Assembly: GCF_014196495.1 (NCBI RefSeq)
Contig: NZ_JACIDT010000005.1
Coordinates: forward strand, 1 to 64,000
Source of the DNA: Sphingobium jiangsuense
GTDB lineage: Bacteria > Pseudomonadota > Alphaproteobacteria > Sphingomonadales > Sphingomonadaceae
Length of the DNA stretch: 64,000 nucleotides
Reading direction: 5' to 3'
The translations under genes were made by a program, and so were the position numbers. The notes beneath the pieces were generated by a model. The model did not search any database and was not told where the DNA came from. It saw only the letters and a program-made list of their open reading frames with translations. Shown piece by piece: positions 40,655 through 49,402 of the stretch; position 1 is the first letter of the stretch; each line of letters opens with the position of its first letter.

Positions 40655-43060
40655 CTACCAGCGATAACCCAGCTGGAAACTGACGCTGCGCGGGCGTTCC
40701 AGCACGCAGGAATAGGAGCCGAGCGTCGCCGGCGTGTCGTAACACCAGCTGGAAATCTTCCGGTCCGTCAGGTTCGAGCCGATGACTGCCAGTTCCCAGC
40801 CCTTGGCGGGCGAACCGAGCGACAGACGCCCGTCGATCCGGGCATAGCCGCGCTGGTGCAGCATGGGATCGAGATTGTCGGCGAGGAAATAGCCGTCGGT
40901 GAAGAACAGCGTCGTCGCCGCCTTCAGCTCCAGCGTGCCGATGGGCTGGACGTAGCTCGCGTTGACCGTGCCGCTCCATTCGGGCGCGCGCTGCGTCGGG
41001 CGGCCCGCAAGATCCTGAGCGCCGATGCCGTTGAGCGTCTGGAGGGCCGTCGGCGGCGCATCGGGATAGTCCTTGTACTTGGACACGAGATAGGAGACCG
41101 AGCCGCCCAGCCGGAGCCTGTCCGTCACGCGCCAGTCGAGCTCGAACTCCGCCCCCTTGCTGACGGCCTTCGCGGCATTGCCGACGACGAAGGTGAGCGA
41201 CGTGCCCGCGACCAGCAGGCTCTTTTGCAGGTTGGAATAGCTGTTGTGGAAAAGCGCCAGATTGGTCGTCAGCCGCCGGTCGAACCACTGGGCCTTCAGG
41301 CCGAGTTCGAACGCATCGACATATTCCGGTTCGAACGCGATGGGATCGTACAGCTCCTGCTCGCTGATCGTGCCGTCGCCGTTCGCATCGCCGCCGAGCG
41401 TGTGCGTCGCGAAGGAAAATCCGCCCGCCTTGAAGCCGTTGGCATAGCTGGCATAGGCCATCACATCGTCGGCGATGTCATATTGCAGGCTGGCCGACGG
41501 CATCCAGTCGTCGTTGCGCAGGCGGATGTTCGTGTCGAACAGGTCGATGTCGAGCACGCCCGCGACGATCGCGCTGGTGACGGGATCGGTGAACGGCACG
41601 AAAGAATCGAGATAGGGCAGCGAGGAAGCCGCGAAGGGGTTGGTCAGGCCGGTCTGTTCGCCCTTGTGCAGCTTCTTGACCACATCGGTATAGCGCAGGC
41701 CGAGATTGAGCCGCGCCCGTTCGCCGAAATGCAGCGTGCCTGAAACAAAGGCCGAAAAGACTTCGTCGCGCTGGTTGTTGAAGAAATTCTGCCCGACCGC
41801 CTCGCCCGGCTGGATGCGCCCGGCCAGCGGGGGGATGGTGGCGAAGGGGATGAAGTTGAGGCCCAGCGTATTGCGCCAGTCGATCTTCCCCTTCTGATAA
41901 TAGGCGCCCACTATATATTCGAACGTCCCGCCGCTGGGGGAGGTCAGCCGCACTTCCTGCGAGAACTGGCGGTAGCGCTCGCGTTGATTGGCTTCGAAGA
42001 GGGTCGCGCCCGGAACGAAGATCGAGGCGGCGGAGGTGTTGTCGAGATCGAAGACATTGGTGAAGTTATAGCCGGTATAGGCGGTCACGCTGGTCAGCGT
42101 CAGCCCGCCCAGCCGCGCGTTCAGCGTCAGGGCCGCTTCGCCGAAATCCGTGTCGGAGAAGGTGGGATCGCGGCTGAGACTATGGTTCAGCCTGTCCTCG
42201 AAGCCCGGCGTGCCGATCGACAGCGCGCATCCGACGCTGGGGGTGAAGGGCGCGGCAGGCGGGCAGGAGAGGATCTCGGCGGGCACCGACCCTTTTTCAT
42301 GCGTGTTGCCGCCCTCGACGCGCAAGGTGGCGTCGAAATCGGCCGACGGCTCCCAGAGCAGGGTCATGCGGCCGAAATAATCCTTCGATCGCGGCTCGTC
42401 CTTGTTGGTGAAGATGTTCTGGATATAGCCGTCCGACCTGTTGAACCGGCCCGCGAACCGGACGCCGAGCGTGTCCGATGCGCGCACGGTCGTCGCGGCT
42501 TCCATGTTCCATTCGTCGAAGGCGGGGAGGAAGGATATATTGGCATAGCCCTCGTTGCGCGCGCCGGGCTTCGCCGTCGTGATGTTGAGCGCGCCCGCGA
42601 TCGTGTTCATGCCGAAGAAGGTGCTCTGCGGACCGCGCAGCACCTCGACCCGCTGGATGTCGACGAAATTGCCCTTGGTGTAGCGGGCGCGGCCCCGGTA
42701 GACATTGTCGACAAAGGTGCCGAGCGACTGCTCGAAACCGGCATCCGCGCCGGAGCTGACGCCGCGCAGGCTGAGGAAGTTGGTGTTGCCGCCTTCGCTG
42801 ACCTGCAGGCCCGGCGTGGTCAGGCTGAAATCCTCGAGCGTCTGCGTGCCGGCCTCGCGCAGGCTGGCGCCCGTCGTGACCGCCACGGAAATGGGAACAT
42901 CCTGCCGCGTCTGCTGGCGATGCTGCGCCGTAACGACGATCTCCGCAGCATAGGCGTCCGCCGTTTCCGTTGCGCCCTGCGTTTGCGCCGCGGCCATTGC
43001 CGGCGCCGAGCAGGCCATCATCCACGACACGGCACGCAGCCCGCGCTTGTTCAGGGTCAT
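40655..43060 (-). CDS. TonB-dependent receptor (meta-cleavage module)
   Basis: 801-residue outer-membrane receptor. Start MTLNKRGLRA after GGGAGAGAG; the signal peptide ends near AMAAAQ (about 26). The TonB-box-like EIVVTAQHRQQTRQDVP follows, and the plug has the variant VLRGPQSTFFGMNTIAGALN instead of GPQGTLFGRN. The barrel ends SFQLGYRW. The variant plug sets it apart from the other six receptors in the window and suggests a different ligand class. It diverges from the C-C hydrolase operon, so it probably imports that pathway's substrate. Confidence 0.92.
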   Translation of the reverse strand: MTLNKRGLRAVSWMMACSAPAMAAAQTQGATETADAYAAEIVVTAQHRQQTRQDVPISVAVTTGASLREAGTQTLEDFSLTTPGLQVSEGGNTNFLSLRGVSSGADAGFEQSLGTFVDNVYRGRARYTKGNFVDIQRVEVLRGPQSTFFGMNTIAGALNITTAKPGARNEGYANISFLPAFDEWNMEAATTVRASDTLGVRFAGRFNRSDGYIQNIFTNKDEPRSKDYFGRMTLLWEPSADFDATLRVEGGNTHEKGSVPAEILSCPPAAPFTPSVGCALSIGTPGFEDRLNHSLSRDPTFSDTDFGEAALTLNARLGGLTLTSVTAYTGYNFTNVFDLDNTSAASIFVPGATLFEANQRERYRQFSQEVRLTSPSGGTFEYIVGAYYQKGKIDWRNTLGLNFIPFATIPPLAGRIQPGEAVGQNFFNNQRDEVFSAFVSGTLHFGERARLNLGLRYTDVVKKLHKGEQTGLTNPFAASSLPYLDSFVPFTDPVTSAIVAGVLDIDLFDTNIRLRNDDWMPSASLQYDIADDVMAYASYANGFKAGGFSFATHTLGGDANGDGTISEQELYDPIAFEPEYVDAFELGLKAQWFDRRLTTNLALFHNSYSNLQKSLLVAGTSLTFVVGNAAKAVSKGAEFELDWRVTDRLRLGGSVSYLVSKYKDYPDAPPTALQTLNGIGAQDLAGRPTQRAPEWSGTVNASYVQPIGTLELKAATTLFFTDGYFLADNLDPMLHQRGYARIDGRLSLGSPAKGWELAVIGSNLTDRKISSWCYDTPATLGSYSCVLERPRSVSFQLGYRW

Positions 43061-43379
43061 CACTCTCTCCCGTTTATTCTGGTTTGTTGTCCACCGGTCC
43101 GGCCTGGCGTCTTTGCGGCGCAGATCCGTCACCCATTCACGGGTGGTATCGGCGACTCAGGAAACAAATCAATGTTATATTGGGAATTGCAGATATCATT
43201 TTAAATCATGAGTGATATGGGCGGACATATAAATTTAAGTGATATATCCTTTTGAAAGAATGAATTTGTTTTGTTCCATTCCGCATGCTTGCCTTTGCGC
43301 AGGCGGTAAGCGGGCCATTTCGACCTGAAGGCCAAGCCCGCACCCGGCCCCCGCATGACAATCATGATGGAAGAGAGCG
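43061..43379. other. AT-rich divergent promoter region
   Basis: About 320 bases between the receptor and the C-C hydrolase. From 43160 to 43290 it is unusually AT-rich for this DNA and contains ATATCA-N14-TGATAT and two copies of AGTGATAT. Promoters for both operons and a regulator site, possibly for LysR-3, are likely here, but no convincing box recurs elsewhere. Confidence 0.4.
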
Positions 43380-44213
43380 ATGAACAGCAAAGAAGGCGCT
43401 GTCGAAACCGGCACGGTTTCGACCCTTGGATATACGACCCATTATTATGCCGCCGGCGAAGGCCGCCCGCTCATCCTGATTCATGGCGGCGGCGCCGGTG
43501 CCGATGCCTGGGGCAACTGGGGCGAGCAATCCCTGCCGCTGTTCGCGCGCCATTTCCGCACGATCGCCTATGACATGGTCGGCTTCGGCCGTTCGAGCGC
43601 GCCGTCGCCCGATGGCTTTCACTATGACCAGAATGCGCGGATCGCGCAGCTGGTCGCGCTTATCGAAAATCTGGACCTCGGCCCGGTCGATATCGTCGGC
43701 AATTCGATGGGGGGCGCGACGGCCCTCGGCGCCGCGATGGTGCGGCCCGAATTGGTGCGCAGCGCGGTGCTGATGGGCAGCGCCGGCCTCAATCGCGGGT
43801 TCAACCCGGCGCTCGGCGCGATCGTGAACTATGATTTCACGGTCGAAGGCATGCGCCGGATGATCGCCGCGCTGACGCATGACGGTTTCGTCCCCGGCGA
43901 GGCGATGGTCGCCTATCGGCACGAGCTTTCCTGCCGCCCCGACATCCAGCAGGCCTATCGCGCCACCATGGGCTGGATAAAGGAGCGGGGCGGCCTCTAT
44001 TATGAGGACGACGAGATCGCCCAGGTGAAGAACCGGATACTGATCTTCCTGGGTAAGGACGACAAGGTCGTCCCGATGTCGGAAGGGTTCAAGTTCCTTG
44101 AACTGCTGGAAAACTCTTCCGGTTACTTCCTCGACCATTGCGGCCACTGGGCGATGATCGAGCATCCGCAGCTTTTCGCGCGGATAGCCATCGATTTCCT
44201 CAAAGATGCCTGA
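43380..44213 (+). CDS. Meta-cleavage product (C-C bond) hydrolase, alpha/beta fold
   Basis: 277 residues. LIHGGGAGADAWGNW is the oxyanion region typical of BphD/HsaD/MhpC, GNSMGG holds Ser109, GKDDKVVP the acid, and HCGHWAMIEHP the base. Such enzymes hydrolyse the 2-hydroxy-6-oxo-hexa-2,4-dienoate made by extradiol cleavage into hydroxypentadienoate and an acid. The gene starts the hydroxylase-LigA-LigB operon, so it very probably acts on the product of that dioxygenase. GGAAGAGAG precedes the start. Confidence 0.88.
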   Translation: MNSKEGAVETGTVSTLGYTTHYYAAGEGRPLILIHGGGAGADAWGNWGEQSLPLFARHFRTIAYDMVGFGRSSAPSPDGFHYDQNARIAQLVALIENLDLGPVDIVGNSMGGATALGAAMVRPELVRSAVLMGSAGLNRGFNPALGAIVNYDFTVEGMRRMIAALTHDGFVPGEAMVAYRHELSCRPDIQQAYRATMGWIKERGGLYYEDDEIAQVKNRILIFLGKDDKVVPMSEGFKFLELLENSSGYFLDHCGHWAMIEHPQLFARIAIDFLKDA

Positions 44214-44265
44214 AGCTGCGGCGGCGCGCCACGGCGCCGCCGGCCATTATTAAAAGGAGACGGAG

Positions 44266-45489
44266 ATGACGGCCCTCGACGCCATGAACATCGGCGCGAA
44301 AACCGGTGCGGACCTTGACATTCCGACCGAGCAGGAACTGGTCGATCGCGCGATCGCCATGGTTCCCACGCTGCGCAGGACCATGCGGGATCACGACAGC
44401 CTCGGCCGTATATCGGACGAGGTCATCGCCAGCCTGTGCGACGCGGGATTTTTCCGCATCCTCCAGCCCAGGGCGTTCGGCGGCTATGAAATGCATCCGA
44501 AGAGCTTCCTGCGCGTGCTGCATCAGGTCGCGCGCGGGGCGCCCGCGGCCGGCTGGGTGCTGATGGTGGTCGGCGTCCACAACTGGGAAGTCGCGCTGCT
44601 CGGCGCGCGCGTGGCGGGCGAGCTGTGGGGGGAGAATCCCGATATCCGCGTTTCCTCCTCCTATGTCCCCTTCGGCGAGGCCAAGCAGGTCGAGGGCGGC
44701 TATGAACTGTCCGGCCGATGGAAATTCTCCAGCGGATGCGACCATTGCGACTGGGCCTTCCTCGGCGGCTGGGTCGATCTGCCGGGCGGCGAGCGCGAAT
44801 ATCGCGTGTTCCTCGTCTCGCGGCAGGATTATGCAATCGACGACGCCAGCTGGAACACCTTCGGCCTGCAGGGAACCGGCAGCAAGGACCTGCTGCTCGA
44901 AAACGCCTTCGTGCCCGGCTATCGCACCCACGCGATGAGCGAATCGCTCAATTGCGGCAATGTCGGCCTCAAGGATTTCTCCGCCCCCGCTTACCGATAT
45001 CCGTTCGGCACCCTGTTCTCCTTCGGGGTCGTCTCCGCCATCATCGGTATGGCGATGGGCGCGCGCGACGTCTATCTGGAAGGGGTCAAGGGCAAGCGCG
45101 CCTCCTTCACCGGCGCCGAGCTGGCGCATGACGGCTTCGTCGTGCAGGCGCTCGCCGCCGCCGACGCCGATATCCAGTCCTGCCTCGCCCTGCTCGACCG
45201 CATGATGGGAGAGATCGATGCGGACATCGCCGCGGGCATCGTCACCCCGGTCGAACGGCGCGCCCAATATATGGCCTGGTGCGCCGAGATGAGCGGCACC
45301 GCGATCGATGCGGTGGTGCGCCTGTTCCGCCGCTCGGGCGCGCGGGCGATCGCGCTCAACGGCGACCTGCAACAGTATGTCCGCGACATTCTGGCGGGCG
45401 GCAACCACATCACCATGGATGCCGCGCATATGGGCGCGAATGCGGGCGCGGTGACGCTCGGTGCGCCCAATCAGGTCGCGATTCTCTAG
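44266..45489 (+). CDS. Group D flavin-dependent hydroxylase (HsaA / HpaH-like)
   Basis: 407 residues of acyl-CoA-dehydrogenase fold. GRWKFSSGCDHCDWAFLGG in the middle beta-domain is the pattern of the oxygenase component of two-component phenol hydroxylases (3-HSA hydroxylase HsaA, p-hydroxyphenylacetate hydroxylase C2); the C-terminal helical domain follows (GDLQQYVRDILAGGNH). It uses reduced flavin from a partner reductase and O2 to make a catechol. No flavin reductase gene lies nearby, so one must be supplied elsewhere. AAGGAGACGGAG precedes the start. Confidence 0.9.
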   Translation: MTALDAMNIGAKTGADLDIPTEQELVDRAIAMVPTLRRTMRDHDSLGRISDEVIASLCDAGFFRILQPRAFGGYEMHPKSFLRVLHQVARGAPAAGWVLMVVGVHNWEVALLGARVAGELWGENPDIRVSSSYVPFGEAKQVEGGYELSGRWKFSSGCDHCDWAFLGGWVDLPGGEREYRVFLVSRQDYAIDDASWNTFGLQGTGSKDLLLENAFVPGYRTHAMSESLNCGNVGLKDFSAPAYRYPFGTLFSFGVVSAIIGMAMGARDVYLEGVKGKRASFTGAELAHDGFVVQALAAADADIQSCLALLDRMMGEIDADIAAGIVTPVERRAQYMAWCAEMSGTAIDAVVRLFRRSGARAIALNGDLQQYVRDILAGGNHITMDAAHMGANAGAVTLGAPNQVAIL

Positions 45490-45515
45490 GCTCTGCAAGG
45501 AAGGGAGCGCGCATC

Positions 45516-45815
45516 ATGGCAAAGCCGATAACCGAACCCAGGGCATTCCACATCAACCGGATGCTGCAATCCATTCCCCATGATCCGACGGTGGCCATGG
45601 GCCTGCTGACCGACCCGGAGGCAACCTACGACCGGTTCGGATTGAGCGAGGCGGAGCGCGCGGCGTTCCGTTCCGGCGATGCCGGGGCGATCCGCGCGCT
45701 CGGCATCCATCCCCATCTGATGATGAGCTGGACGCTGCTGACCAACGAGCGGGTGAGGAATTTCCTCGCCATCGATCCTGTGCATGGCGCCAGACTGGCT
45801 GGCAAGGGGAAGTGA
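45516..45815 (+). CDS. LigA-like small subunit of extradiol dioxygenase
   Basis: 99 residues matching the protocatechuate 4,5-dioxygenase alpha-subunit (LigA) domain: HINRMLQSIPHDPTVAMGLL, YDRFGLSEAERAAFRSGD, LGIHPHLMMSWTLL. It has no metal site itself; in LigAB the small subunit caps the active site of LigB. Shorter than LigA of protocatechuate dioxygenase (about 139 residues). AAGGAAGGGAG precedes the ATG. It ends 3 bp before the LigB-like gene, so they form one enzyme. Confidence 0.88.
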   Translation: MAKPITEPRAFHINRMLQSIPHDPTVAMGLLTDPEATYDRFGLSEAERAAFRSGDAGAIRALGIHPHLMMSWTLLTNERVRNFLAIDPVHGARLAGKGK

Positions 45816-45818
45816 CCA

Positions 45819-46631
45819 ATGGGTAAGATCGTCGGCGGATTCGCCACCTCGCACGTGCTGTTTTCGCGCACCGGCCATGAAAAGCAGGCGGACGCCGTTT
45901 TCGACGGCATGGAAGAAATCGGCCGCCGCATCGATGCGCTGTCGCCCGATATCGTGGTGATCGTGAGCAACGATCATATGCTGAACTTCAACACGCAGTT
46001 TCAGGCGCCGTTCGTCGTCGGCATCGGCGCGCGCTACACCGCCTTCGGCGATCTCGGCATCCCCAACGACTACAGCATCGCGGGCGAGCCGGATTTCGCG
46101 CAGGGCTTCATCGAGCATGCCAATGCGCGCGACTATGACCTCGGCGTCGTGCGCGAGCCGCGCCCGGACCATGGCATGGCCATTCCGTCCCTGTTCGCAA
46201 GCCCGCGCGGCGCGCGGCCGATCGTGCCGCTCTACACCAATGTGGACATGCGTCCGGTGCCGTCGACCCGGCGCTGCTATCGCCTGGGCCAACTGCTGGC
46301 GGATTATGTCGAGACCGGCCGCCCGGCCGACGAGCGCGTCGTGGTGCTCGGCGCGGGCGGGCTGTCCCACTGGATCGGGGTCGAGCAGCAGGGGGAGGTC
46401 AACGAGGCATATGACCGCTGGCTTCTCGAACGGTTCGAGGTGGGCGACGTCGAGGCGCTGACCAGCCTGACGATCGAGGAAATAGAAGCAGCGGCCGGCA
46501 ATGGCGGGGTCGAGCTGATCAACTGGATCATCATGCTGGGCGCGCTCGGCGGGGCGAAGGCGCACACCATCTATTATGAGCCGATGACAGGCTGGTGGAC
46601 CGGCATGGCGGGCATCGCGGTCGACGCCTGA
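45819..46631 (+). CDS. LigB-like catalytic subunit, class III (type II) extradiol dioxygenase
   Basis: 270 residues. Likely Fe(II) ligands and acid-base residues in LigB context: His12 (FATSH), His53 (VSNDHM) and Glu232 (GVELINW), with His118 (RPDHGM) and His184 (GGLSHWIG) near the site. With the LigA-like protein it cleaves a catechol next to the hydroxyls. In this operon the hydroxylase would make the catechol and the alpha/beta hydrolase would take the product. It ends 3 bp from the convergent LysR-3 gene. Not protocatechuate-specific by context. Confidence 0.9.
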   Translation: MGKIVGGFATSHVLFSRTGHEKQADAVFDGMEEIGRRIDALSPDIVVIVSNDHMLNFNTQFQAPFVVGIGARYTAFGDLGIPNDYSIAGEPDFAQGFIEHANARDYDLGVVREPRPDHGMAIPSLFASPRGARPIVPLYTNVDMRPVPSTRRCYRLGQLLADYVETGRPADERVVVLGAGGLSHWIGVEQQGEVNEAYDRWLLERFEVGDVEALTSLTIEEIEAAAGNGGVELINWIIMLGALGGAKAHTIYYEPMTGWWTGMAGIAVDA

Positions 46632-46634
46632 GGC

Positions 46635-47594
46635 CTAAGGCTTGGCATGACGCTGGATCGCGGTGCGCACGGCGTCGCGAAACCAGCTGTGCGCCGGTTT
46701 CTTCGATTGCGACTTGGCCCAGACCATGACCAGCCGGATCGGTTCGAACTCGATCGGCGGCTCCAGAATCCTGATCGGCAGAACCCCGGAATAGATGTTC
46801 GCGATCGTTTCGGGAATGACGGCGATGTTCCGCGTCGCCGCGACGATCATCGGCAGCAGGGTGAACTCCTGCAGCAAGATCTGGTTCTTCTGCTGAATGC
46901 CGAGCCTCTGCATGGTTTCGATCTCCACGCTCGCGTGCAGTTCGCGCCGCAGATAGAAGGCCGCATGCTGCTTCGACAAATAGGTCGCCATATCGATCTG
47001 CGCGTCGATGTCGGGGTCGTCCTGCGCGGCGATGCAGACCAGCCGGTCATGCAGCACGACCTCGTAATCGAAGGGGGAATCGGGCGCCTGAAACGGCATG
47101 TGGAGCCATTCGTTGATCTGGTCGGGCGCGATGATGAGATCGACGATGCCCTGCTGGATGTCGAGCGACGTGCGCGGCCCGCCGATGATCGTCTGCATCG
47201 AGATGCCCGGCGCATGCTCGGCCAGATAGGGCAGCAGGCCCGGCGCGATCAGCGCGGTGATATAGTCGGCGGACGCGACCCGGAACATCCGGTTCTCGGT
47301 GGCGGGGTCGAATTCGGGCATGCCGATCAGATGCTCGGCCGATGCCAGCAGCGCCTCGAGCGGGGCGATCAGCTGCTCCGCCCGGTCGGTCAGCACCATC
47401 TCCCGCCCGCGCATGACGAGCAGTTCGTCGTCGAACAGGCCGCGCAGTTTCCGCAGTGATGCGCTGATGGCGGATTGGGTCAGGTTCAGGTCCTCGGCGG
47501 TCCGCGAAACGCTCCGGGTCCTGAGCAACTGGCGGAGCACCGGCAGGAGGTTGAGATTGACCAGCCGCAATGTCTTGGAACTGTCCATTAGCAT
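46635..47594 (-). CDS. LysR family regulator (LysR-3, NodD/NahR-like)
   Basis: 319 residues. The HTH NLLPVLRQLLRTRSVSRTAE then LNLTQSAISASLRKLRGLFD belongs to the NahR/NodD/LinR branch, distinct from LysR-1 and LysR-2. Convergent with the LigAB operon and divergent from the MFS gene at 48079. It is the closest regulator to the meta-cleavage operon and a fair candidate for its activator, though I found no recurring T-N11-A box to tie them together. Confidence 0.9.
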   Translation of the reverse strand: MLMDSSKTLRLVNLNLLPVLRQLLRTRSVSRTAEDLNLTQSAISASLRKLRGLFDDELLVMRGREMVLTDRAEQLIAPLEALLASAEHLIGMPEFDPATENRMFRVASADYITALIAPGLLPYLAEHAPGISMQTIIGGPRTSLDIQQGIVDLIIAPDQINEWLHMPFQAPDSPFDYEVVLHDRLVCIAAQDDPDIDAQIDMATYLSKQHAAFYLRRELHASVEIETMQRLGIQQKNQILLQEFTLLPMIVAATRNIAVIPETIANIYSGVLPIRILEPPIEFEPIRLVMVWAKSQSKKPAHSWFRDAVRTAIQRHAKP

Positions 47595-47845
47595 CCATTC
47601 CCCGATCGCCCGGTTCCCGCTGTGCGCCGGCGGTCAAGTCTCCGCCGGCTTCAGCGGACACCGCCGTGAAAGGCATAGAGACGGCCCGGCGTGAGCGTCA
47701 AGGTTTCGCGCCGGACATTTTGGAGCCGGAAATCCGCTGAAATGATCGGTATATAGGATTCGTTACAGGCGGCCGGAGCCGATCCTGTAGAAGGAAAGCT
47801 ATTTAACCAAATAAAATCAATATATTGTTTTGAATTTCCATCCGG

Positions 47846-47893
47846 TTGACAGTTGTCCATATGTGGGATAGTTTCCTGTACCGAACGATACAG
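47846..47893 (+). promoter_or_regulatory. MFS promoter with CTGTA-N8-TACAG operator
   Basis: TTGACA (47846-47851), 17-bp spacer and TAGTTT (47869-47874). CTGTACCGAACGATACAG (47876-47893) begins right after the -10 and would cover the start point, so it fits a repressor operator. A 25-base context, TTTCC plus palindrome plus CA, is nearly identical at 51652-51676. Confidence 0.65.
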
Positions 47894-48078
47894 ACAATAA
47901 TGGAGAGGAGCGGGCGCTGCATGGGCGCCGGTCCGGGGCGATAAGGCGATTGGCTCATGTTGCGCATGGGGCCGCGCGCTGACGCCTGCCTGACCGCGCA
48001 CCGGCGATGCCCGACAGGGTATGCTGGGCGTAATCCGGAGCATTTGGCCCGGCGGCAGGACCGTCGGGGAGGCGTTTC
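47894..48078 (+). other. MFS leader region
   Basis: About 185 bases of leader between the operator and the MFS start. It contains a 14-codon frame (MERSGRCMGAGPGR, from 47900) and no recognisable riboswitch or gene. Confidence 0.3.
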
Positions 48079-49332
48079 ATGGCGGATAGGAACGCGTCCG
48101 ACCGCGTCCTGTCCCCGTGGAAGGACGGCGCATGGTGCCTGATCGGCGCCGTGATCGGCTATGCGGTCGGCTTCGGCTTCTTCATGTTCAGCGCCAATCT
48201 CTTCATCGAGCCCATGCGGGCCGAGTTCGGATGGTCGTCGACGCAGGCGACCTTCCTGCCCATCAGCTCCCTCGTGCTGGCGGCCATGTTCCCGCTGTCG
48301 GGCAAGATGGCGGATCGCTTCGGTCCCCGGTTGCTCGCAATGGCGGGACTGTCCGGCTTCGCGCTCTGCTTTCTGCTGCTCGCCACCCTGCCGCTGACGG
48401 TGACGATCCTGCGCATCATCGCGGTGGTGCTGGGCATTTGCTGCGCCGCCGCCGGGGCCGTTCCCTTCAGCCGCGCCGTGGTCAGCTGGTTTCAGCGGGA
48501 CGCGGGCCTCGCCCTGGGGCTGACCGGCAGCGGCGCCACCCTGGGCGGCGTCTTGGGTGTGCCGCTGAACGCCATGATCATCTCCGAATTCGGCTGGCGC
48601 GCGGCCTATATGACGATGGCTGCGCTCGTGCTCGTCATAGGGTTGCCGTTCGTGGCGAAGTTCCTGCTGCTCAGCGACGGGGACGAGCGCGCGCCGTCCT
48701 CGCGGCAGGGACAGGAGGAAGGAGCGGCCGGCGCCGGTTCCCTGCCGCTGTCCGATCCGCGTTTCTGGCTGCTGGGCGGGGCGGTGACATGTTCCGGCCT
48801 CTCCATCGGCATCTATCTCAATCATCTTCAGCCGATCCTGCGGGAGAGCGGCTTTTCGCTGACCTCGGCCGCCCTGCTGGGCAGCATATTCGCGGCGGCG
48901 ACCTTCGGCGGCCGTATCGCGGCGGGTTTCCTGCTCGACCGGATCTTTCCGCTGCTCGTCGCCGCGGGCTGCCTGTCGCTCGCCGCCGTGGGCGCGGCCA
49001 TCATTCCGGGGGCCGCCCTTCCCGCCATGCCGGTTTTCGGGCTGGCGCTCCTGCTCATCGGACTGGCCTATGGCGCGGAGGCCGATTTCGCGGCCTTCTT
49101 CGCCCTCCGCTTTTTCGGGCTTCCCCGCTTCTCGTTCACCTTCGGCACGCTGGCGATGATGATCGCGCTGGCGCTCGCCATCGGCGGGTTCCTCACCGCC
49201 AGAAGCGCGGACATCCATGGAAATTACCGGCTGGCGGTGGCGCTCGGCCCGGCGGGCTTCGCCTGCGCCGCCGCCATGCTGGTTCTGGCACGCCTGAGCG
49301 CGTCGATGCGGCGGGATGCCCACCGCATTTGA
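48079..49332 (+). CDS. MFS transporter (monocarboxylate/oxalate-formate-type)
   Basis: 417 residues, 12 hydrophobic segments. VGFGFFMFSANLFIEPMRAE in the first segments and FGWSSTQATFLPIS resemble the OFA/monocarboxylate porter group, differing from the DGYD-type carriers at 33.7 and 37.1 kb. GGGGAGGCG precedes the start. It is under the CTGTA-N8-TACAG operator and is followed 70 bp later by a TonB receptor, so the pair could move one substrate across both membranes. Confidence 0.88.
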   Translation: MADRNASDRVLSPWKDGAWCLIGAVIGYAVGFGFFMFSANLFIEPMRAEFGWSSTQATFLPISSLVLAAMFPLSGKMADRFGPRLLAMAGLSGFALCFLLLATLPLTVTILRIIAVVLGICCAAAGAVPFSRAVVSWFQRDAGLALGLTGSGATLGGVLGVPLNAMIISEFGWRAAYMTMAALVLVIGLPFVAKFLLLSDGDERAPSSRQGQEEGAAGAGSLPLSDPRFWLLGGAVTCSGLSIGIYLNHLQPILRESGFSLTSAALLGSIFAAATFGGRIAAGFLLDRIFPLLVAAGCLSLAAVGAAIIPGAALPAMPVFGLALLLIGLAYGAEADFAAFFALRFFGLPRFSFTFGTLAMMIALALAIGGFLTARSADIHGNYRLAVALGPAGFACAAAMLVLARLSASMRRDAHRI

Positions 49333-49402
49333 AGTCCGATCTCATCGGCCGGACGGGTCGGTGAGGTCGTCAATAAAAGAAACTGTACTAGGGAGAGAGA
49401 CA

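Noticed and set aside
47818..47827. CAATATATTG palindrome as a LysR-3 box
   Set aside because: No matching copy at the 43.1-43.4 kb promoter beyond a loose CAAT-N5-ATTG; too short and AT-rich to support.
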